Origin: an uncultured Clostridia bacterium
Lineage (GTDB): Bacteria; Bacillota; Clostridia; Peptostreptococcales; Anaerovoracaceae
Direction: 5' to 3'
Assembly (NCBI GenBank): GCA_934281605.1
Contig: CAKQXD010000005.1
Location: 1-64,000, forward strand
Length of the DNA stretch: 64,000 nucleotides
Made by a program: the position numbers and the translations under genes. Below the pieces are notes generated by a model, which saw only the letters and a program-made list of their open reading frames with translations, did not search any database and had not been told where the DNA came from. This document shows, piece by piece, positions 59,340 through 64,000 of the stretch (positions are counted from its first letter, which is position 1; each line of letters begins with the position of its first letter).

Positions 59340-59825
59340 TTACTTGGAAATTTCTACGACTTCGTAATTGATGAATCCATCCGGGATTTCAACGATCACT
59401 TTATCGCCCTTCTTGTGACCGATCAGGGTCTTGCCTACGGAAGACTCCGTGGAGATCTTGCCGTTGAACGGATCGGATTCCGTCGCACCCACGATGGCGA
59501 AGGTTTCTTCTTCGTTGGTATCCAGATCCTTGACCGTTACCTTCAGACCAACGTTTACCACGTCACCCTTCACGTCTTCTTCCTGTACGATCTTAGCCTT
59601 ACGGATCATCGTTTCCAGCTTGTGGATCTTCTCTTCCAGTTCCGCCTGTTCATTTTTTGCAGAATCATACTCTGCATTTTCAGAAATATCTCCGTATGAA
59701 ATCGCTTCCTTCAGACGTTCTGCAACTTCTGCTCGTTTTACGGAGACAAGCTCCTCGTGTTCCTTTACTATTTTGTCATAACCTTCCTGGGTTAACAGTA
59801 ATTCTTCATTCATGATCTCTGCCAT
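59340..59825 (-). CDS. greA: Transcription elongation factor GreA
   Basis: A 161-residue GreA. The N-terminal coiled coil carries the catalytic acidic tip (GDISENAEYDSAKNEQA), and the C-terminal FKBP-like domain contains the usual ISTESSVGKTLIGHKKGD. It rescues backtracked RNA polymerase by stimulating transcript cleavage. The ATG at 59823-59825 follows GGAG; the open frame extends upstream. Promoter at 59889-59917. Confidence 0.96.
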   Translation of the reverse strand: MAEIMNEELLLTQEGYDKIVKEHEELVSVKRAEVAERLKEAISYGDISENAEYDSAKNEQAELEEKIHKLETMIRKAKIVQEEDVKGDVVNVGLKVTVKDLDTNEEETFAIVGATESDPFNGKISTESSVGKTLIGHKKGDKVIVEIPDGFINYEVVEISK

Positions 59826-59888
59826 GTTGGTAATTCTCCTTTCAAGGCTTCCCGCCATGCGTTTTTCGACCTATTGTCGCATCGAATT

Positions 59889-59917
59889 ATTATACTGTAA
59901 AAATGGCTGTTTGTCAA
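59889..59917 (-). promoter_or_regulatory. Sigma-A promoter of greA-lysK-asnS
   Basis: The minus strand shows TTGACA (59912-59917), 17 bases, then TATAAT (59889-59894), a full consensus promoter. Confidence 0.88.
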
Positions 59918-59938
59918 CGATTCCAAGGCCTTCAAATA

Positions 59939-59967
59939 TTGACAATCCCCGTTTCCGATGGTATTGT
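59939..59967 (+). promoter_or_regulatory. Sigma-A promoter of the HAD phosphatase gene
   Basis: TTGACA (59939-59944), 17 bases, TATTGT (59962-59967), about 50 bp before the start codon, divergent from the greA promoter. Confidence 0.7.
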
Positions 59968-60019
59968 TAAAGAGAATAAGGCTTGTCTTATTTTATGATA
60001 CACAGGGAGGCGATAAAGA

Positions 60020-60658
60020 ATGAATATCAGCGGAGCAATTTTTGATTTAGACGGAACGCTTCTGGATTCCACAGAAATCTGGGAAGGCGTAGCCGCACGA
60101 TACATCACATCACTGCGAAAGACTCCAGAACCGGGTCTGCGCGAGAAAACCAAGGCAATGACCCTGCCGATGCTTTGCAGCTATTTAAAGGACGAATACC
60201 GGATCGCAACGACGGAGTCCAAGATAGCGAAAGGCTTCAATACGATCCTTCGGGAAGATTATCTGGAAAGCGCCGACATCAAGCAGTACGTGCCGATCCT
60301 TCTGGAAAAATTCAAGCAGAAAGGCGTTGCCATGTGCATAACGACATCTACCGATAAAGCCATCGCAGACGAAATCCTGGTACGCCTGGGGATCCGCGAC
60401 TACTTCACATTCATCATGACCTGTGAAGAAGCGGGCGGCGACAAAGAAAGTCCGAAGGTATTTCTGGATGCGCATAAAAAGCTGGGCACACCAAAGGACG
60501 AAACCATAGTGGTCGAAGACGGGCTGCTGGCTATCCGCGGCGCTAAGGAAGCCGATTTTTACGTCATTGCCGTTGCCGACAAAAACGAAGCGCAGAACAA
60601 AGCGGAGATCCAGGAGCTTTCCGATCGGTACATCGAAAGCTTCGAAGAGCTGCTGTAG
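60020..60658 (+). CDS. HAD-superfamily phosphatase (phosphoglycolate phosphatase/beta-PGM-like)
   Basis: A 212-residue HAD hydrolase, subfamily IA. Motif I is FDLDGTLLDS (residues 8-17), motif II is the Thr/Ser of ITTSTDK, motif III is the Lys of KESPKVF and motif IV is VVEDGLLAIRGA. The helical cap has about 70 residues. The substrate is not evident. AGGGAGG precedes the ATG. It is a single-gene unit between a promoter and a terminator. Confidence 0.88.
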   Translation: MNISGAIFDLDGTLLDSTEIWEGVAARYITSLRKTPEPGLREKTKAMTLPMLCSYLKDEYRIATTESKIAKGFNTILREDYLESADIKQYVPILLEKFKQKGVAMCITTSTDKAIADEILVRLGIRDYFTFIMTCEEAGGDKESPKVFLDAHKKLGTPKDETIVVEDGLLAIRGAKEADFYVIAVADKNEAQNKAEIQELSDRYIESFEELL

Positions 60659-60688
60659 ATCTCATTGAAGAATCCACACCAATAATAG

Positions 60689-60724
60689 AAGCGTGAGCAA
60701 AATATCTCTGCCCACGCTTTTTTA
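60689..60724. terminator. Bidirectional terminator
   Basis: AAGCGTG (60689-60695) pairs with CACGCTT (60713-60719), followed by a T-run. It serves the HAD gene and possibly the convergent acyl-CoA synthetase gene, which ends at 60725. Confidence 0.75.
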
Positions 60725-62533
60725 TTACTCCACCTTATTCTCTTCCGCAAATCTGACCAATTTATTGGACGTATTCTTGATAAACTCCTTCTTCCGCAGG
60801 ATCAGCTTTCTGATTCTGCGGTAGAGCGGCGCGGTCTTGTTGATCTTGTCCACTTCTTCCCACAATATGGTCTTGATGTCCTGATCCGTCGGTTCTGTCG
60901 GAAGTTCTTCACGGATCAGTTCCATGTCCGGCCGGATCGATGCCACGATGGAAATATCGGATTCTCCCGGCTGTGTGCTGCTGAACACAAATGACTCCTC
61001 AATGTATGGACTCAGGGAAAGCTGATATTCCAGCTCCTCCGGATAAACGTTCTTGCCGTTTTTCGTAATGATAACATTCTTTTTTCTTCCGGTGATATAA
61101 GCATATCCATTTTCATCGATATATCCCAGGTCTCCCGTGTGGAACCACTGATCTTCATCGATAACAGCCGCTGTTTCTTCCGGCATCTGGTAATACCCCA
61201 TCATCACGTTGTCGCCGCGAATGCAGATCTCTCCTATGCCTTCCTCGTTCAGATCCACCGTCTTCAGCTCAAATCCCGGGAAGCACACACCGATGGATGA
61301 CGGGTTTGGTGCAGTGTCCGGATTGAGTGCTCCCATTGGAGAACACTCCGTCAAACCATACCCCTGCAGCGCCAGAATACCGAAATCACCGATCCCGTTA
61401 AGCACCTGCGGGTTGATGGCCGCACCGCCGCAGATCATCAGGCGAAGTCTTCCGCCAAACACAGAGGTGATCTGACGGAACAATTTCCCACTCAGATCCA
61501 GACCGATTTTCTTCGTTATCCGGTTGAGCCCGATCATCCGCTTCACCAGTTTTTCCTTGCCCTGCTTACGAATATTCTTCCATATGGTTCGATACAGATT
61601 TTCGAAGATGGCAGGAACGCCGAGAAACATGGTCGGACGAACCTCCTGCAGATTTTTCACGATGTATTTCAACCCCTGACAATACCCGATGGCCGCCCCT
61701 TTATAAAGCGGCATCAGGAAACCGCATGTACACTCGTACGTATGGTGCAGAGGCAGCACTGAGAAGAAGATATCCCACGTATTCACTTTCAGAACCGTCG
61801 GAGACACCATCAGATCCGCCGCCAGATTTTTATGGTTCAGCATAACGCCCTTGGAAGCTCCTGTAGTCCCGGAGGTGAACAGGATCACGCTCATGGCGTC
61901 GCTGTCGATTTCTGCCTCCACAAACTGCCGCTCGCCACTTTGCAGAAGTGCCTTTCCCTCATCGATCAGTTCCGACAAAGAGAAAACGCCTTCCGTTTCC
62001 TTTTCAGCGAAAAAATCCACCAGCATCAGAGACTGATCCAACTCCGCAGAGATGTCCTGGAAAACGCTCCGGTATTTGGAAGAGCACAGTACGCAGGAAA
62101 CTTCCGCACGCTGAACAAGATGCTTCAATTCTTCCTTTGAAAGTTCCTTATCCATTGGAACGACGATACCCGTTCCGCAAAGGACTGCCAGATAAGAAAC
62201 AGCCCACTCACTGCTGTTTTCTCCTATCACCGCAATGCGCTTCCCCTGCAGACCGCGATGGATCAACGCCGTACCGAGCCCGTTGACTTTTTCTATCATC
62301 TGTCTGTAGGAGATCGCTGTAAAAGTCTCGTCACCTTTATACTTCTGATAAAAAGCCGTGTTGTCTCCGTACAGCTCCGCACTCGTTTCGATCATGTGCT
62401 TGATGTCCGTGATCGGCCGGCTGTCCTTATATTTTACGAACTCCCTGCGATCCGCTTCGATACGAGCCACAATCCCTTTCGCCCACTCCATATCCTTCTG
62501 CTTTTTCTCGCTGAAAACAATGTTAGATGTCAT
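60725..62533 (-). CDS. Long-chain acyl-CoA synthetase (AMP-binding), copy 1
   Basis: A 602-residue ANL-superfamily ligase. The P-loop is LFTSGTTGASKGVML (about 213-227), with GYGLTECSPM (A5), YHTGD-type WFHTGDLGYID (A7) and the C-terminal lysine region ITKNGKNVYPEELE (A10). It activates a fatty acid with ATP and CoA. It is paralogous to the next gene, which shares the same motifs, and lies 33 bp behind it. No acyl carrier or other lipid gene is in view. Confidence 0.9.
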   Translation of the reverse strand: MTSNIVFSEKKQKDMEWAKGIVARIEADRREFVKYKDSRPITDIKHMIETSAELYGDNTAFYQKYKGDETFTAISYRQMIEKVNGLGTALIHRGLQGKRIAVIGENSSEWAVSYLAVLCGTGIVVPMDKELSKEELKHLVQRAEVSCVLCSSKYRSVFQDISAELDQSLMLVDFFAEKETEGVFSLSELIDEGKALLQSGERQFVEAEIDSDAMSVILFTSGTTGASKGVMLNHKNLAADLMVSPTVLKVNTWDIFFSVLPLHHTYECTCGFLMPLYKGAAIGYCQGLKYIVKNLQEVRPTMFLGVPAIFENLYRTIWKNIRKQGKEKLVKRMIGLNRITKKIGLDLSGKLFRQITSVFGGRLRLMICGGAAINPQVLNGIGDFGILALQGYGLTECSPMGALNPDTAPNPSSIGVCFPGFELKTVDLNEEGIGEICIRGDNVMMGYYQMPEETAAVIDEDQWFHTGDLGYIDENGYAYITGRKKNVIITKNGKNVYPEELEYQLSLSPYIEESFVFSSTQPGESDISIVASIRPDMELIREELPTEPTDQDIKTILWEEVDKINKTAPLYRRIRKLILRKKEFIKNTSNKLVRFAEENKVE

Positions 62534-62566
62534 CGTCTGCTCCTTTTCCAGTCAACGCTCTGCAGT

Positions 62567-64000
62567 CTATTCTTCTACTCTTACGCCGCCTTTTGTTCTC
62601 TTGATTTTTCGGGTCGTCGTCTTTTCGAACTCGATTTCACGCAGTTTGATCCGCTTTACACGCTTGTAGTTTGTCATCTTGTCGTTGACTGCTTCTACAT
62701 TTTCCTTGATGATGTCGTGGATTTTTTCCTGCGACAATTCTTTTCCAAACTTTTCGTGGATCGCATCGAAGTTAGGATACACTTCCGCCGTTACGACCGT
62801 ATCACCACTCTTCTTTTCCAGAACACCGTAAACGATGACCTCTTCGATGTACGGCTGCTCCAGCAGCAGGTATTCGATCTCTTCCGGGAAGATGTTTTTG
62901 CCGTTCTTCGTTACGATAACATTTTTCTTCCGTCCGCAGATATAGAGGAATCCCTCCTCATCAAACCGGCCGAAGTCTCCTGTATAAAGCCAGCCGTCCT
63001 TCAGCACTTCCGCCGTTGCTTCCGGATCTTTATAATATCCCAGCATCACCGAAGGCCCTTTGCAGATGATCTCGCCCACGCCTTCCTCGTCCGGCTGGAA
63101 GATCCTCACTTCCGTGCCCGGCATCGGAGGCCCTACCGACTCCGCTTTGCTGTAATAATCTCTGTTTACGGCGATGATCGGTGCGTTTTCCGTCATGCCG
63201 TAGCCCTGGATCATCGGAATGCCCAGCGCTTCATAGTCCCGGATGACCTGCGGATTGATAGCCGCGCCGCCTGCGATGAACAGCTCCATGTGGTTACCGA
63301 TAGCGGAATGGATCGGCTCGAAGACCTTCCGCATTCTTTTGATGTTGTTGAACATCCGGGTCTTTCTCGCCAGATTCATCATGAAGGTCATCTTGCCGGC
63401 AGATCCTGTGCTTTCCGCCTGTTTCCAGACTTTCTTATGCATCATTTCGAAAACCGCCGGAACGCCTACCATGACCGTCGCCTTGGACTCTTTCAGGTTC
63501 TGCTGCACATACCGCAGTCCCTGACAGATGGCGATGGCCATACCCTGATACAGTCCCGTAAACACGTGGCAGGTCAGCTCATAGGTGTGGTGCATCGGCA
63601 GTACCGAAAGGCCCACGCCCGGTCTTCTGATTTTAACATACTTGGACATATTGTATACGTTCGCTGAAATATTTCTGTGAGACAGCATAACGCCCTTGGA
63701 ATTTCCTGTCGTTCCCGAAGTGAACAGCAGCGCGCACATAGCATCCGGATCGATTTCCACATCCAGATATTGGCGGCACCCGTCCAGCAGCGCATTCCGG
63801 CCTTCTTCCATGACGGTCTCCCAGTTCTTCACATCCGGATCGATGCTGACGCCGTTCATACGGATCCGCAGATCCACGCCGTCGATGCCTTCTAATGCGT
63901 CCAGAGTCTTGTCTTCCGCCTTGGCAGAAAACAGGATGGCGTCCACTTCCGCCCGCACCATGAGATTGTGGATCTCGTGAGACGGCAGCTCCTTATCCAG
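62567..64000 (-). CDS. Long-chain acyl-CoA synthetase (AMP-binding), copy 2, partial
   Basis: The 5' end lies beyond the right edge: 13 more codons (LDKELPSHEIHNL) precede the internal Met at 63961 in the same frame and match the corresponding part of copy 1 (MDKELSKEELKHL). The visible 477 residues contain LLFTSGTTGNSKGVML, GYGMTENAPI, LYTGDFGRFDEEG and VTKNGKNIFPEEIE. It ends in a basic tail (TTRKIKRTKGGVRVEE). Tandem, unequal paralogues suggest substrate-range expansion. Confidence 0.9.
   Translation of the reverse strand: MDKELPSHEIHNLMVRAEVDAILFSAKAEDKTLDALEGIDGVDLRIRMNGVSIDPDVKNWETVMEEGRNALLDGCRQYLDVEIDPDAMCALLFTSGTTGNSKGVMLSHRNISANVYNMSKYVKIRRPGVGLSVLPMHHTYELTCHVFTGLYQGMAIAICQGLRYVQQNLKESKATVMVGVPAVFEMMHKKVWKQAESTGSAGKMTFMMNLARKTRMFNNIKRMRKVFEPIHSAIGNHMELFIAGGAAINPQVIRDYEALGIPMIQGYGMTENAPIIAVNRDYYSKAESVGPPMPGTEVRIFQPDEEGVGEIICKGPSVMLGYYKDPEATAEVLKDGWLYTGDFGRFDEEGFLYICGRKKNVIVTKNGKNIFPEEIEYLLLEQPYIEEVIVYGVLEKKSGDTVVTAEVYPNFDAIHEKFGKELSQEKIHDIIKENVEAVNDKMTNYKRVKRIKLREIEFEKTTTRKIKRTKGGVRVEE

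Overview
The window looks like chromosome of an anaerobic, amino-acid-fermenting member of the Clostridia (Bacillota); Anaerovoracaceae/Family XIII relatives are my best guess. The basis is gene content: a 4-hydroxybutyryl-CoA dehydratase with a crotonase/Hbd/thiolase set, sigma-54 activators with PAS domains, several APC amino-acid permeases, a T-box leader, a class I LysRS and strong AGGAGG ribosome binding sites. No phage, insertion sequence, CRISPR array, tRNA or rRNA operon was seen. Part of an SRP RNA gene is cut by the left edge, and an acyl-CoA synthetase gene is cut by the right edge.

Left part (1-24 kb): catabolic island. A nitrilase-family amidohydrolase plus APC permease (minus strand) diverges from a class III aminotransferase (plus strand), followed by a PAS/sigma-54 activator. 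A second APC permease follows, then a six-gene operon of three NTF2/SnoaL-like proteins, two MFS transporters and a LysR regulator. Next come a small Cys-rich protein, a second PAS/sigma-54 activator, and a set comprising an SDR, a 4-hydroxybutyryl-CoA dehydratase-family enzyme, thiolase, 3-hydroxybutyryl-CoA dehydrogenase, crotonase and a family III CoA-transferase. Four near-consensus -24/-12 (sigma-54) promoters precede the aminotransferase, the nitrilase, the second permease and the CoA-transferase. Dyads of the form TATTCA-N4-TGAATA (three perfect, one with a single mismatch) lie about 105-220 bp upstream of them, so the island reads as a sigma-54 regulon controlled from within itself. 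The enzymes could connect an omega-amino acid or 4-hydroxybutyrate to crotonyl-CoA and two acetyl-CoA, but the actual substrate is not shown by the sequence.

Middle (24-43 kb): mostly housekeeping. M50 protease, PcrA, LigA and an AIR-synthase/HypE-like protein form one operon. A tryptophan-type ABC transporter sits behind a T-box leader with a likely UGG specifier. PIN/TRAM, IspDF, ProS, a split chromate transporter pair, Nudix hydrolase and cyclophilin form another operon. A two-component system and a PHP-family phosphatase follow.

Right part (43-64 kb): a small AraC-controlled cluster (FGGY kinase, class V aminotransferase; divergent membrane protein and APC permease), RadA, an EF-G-like GTPase, and a TetR regulator with three matching operators controlling a flavodoxin pair, one of which carries an in-frame TAG. 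GreA, a class I lysyl-tRNA synthetase with an extra C-terminal tRNA-binding domain, AsnRS, a HAD phosphatase and two adjacent acyl-CoA synthetases follow. The intergenic DNA beside tetR holds an unusual array of four spaced inverted repeats, and the DNA beyond asnS holds twin structured hairpins.
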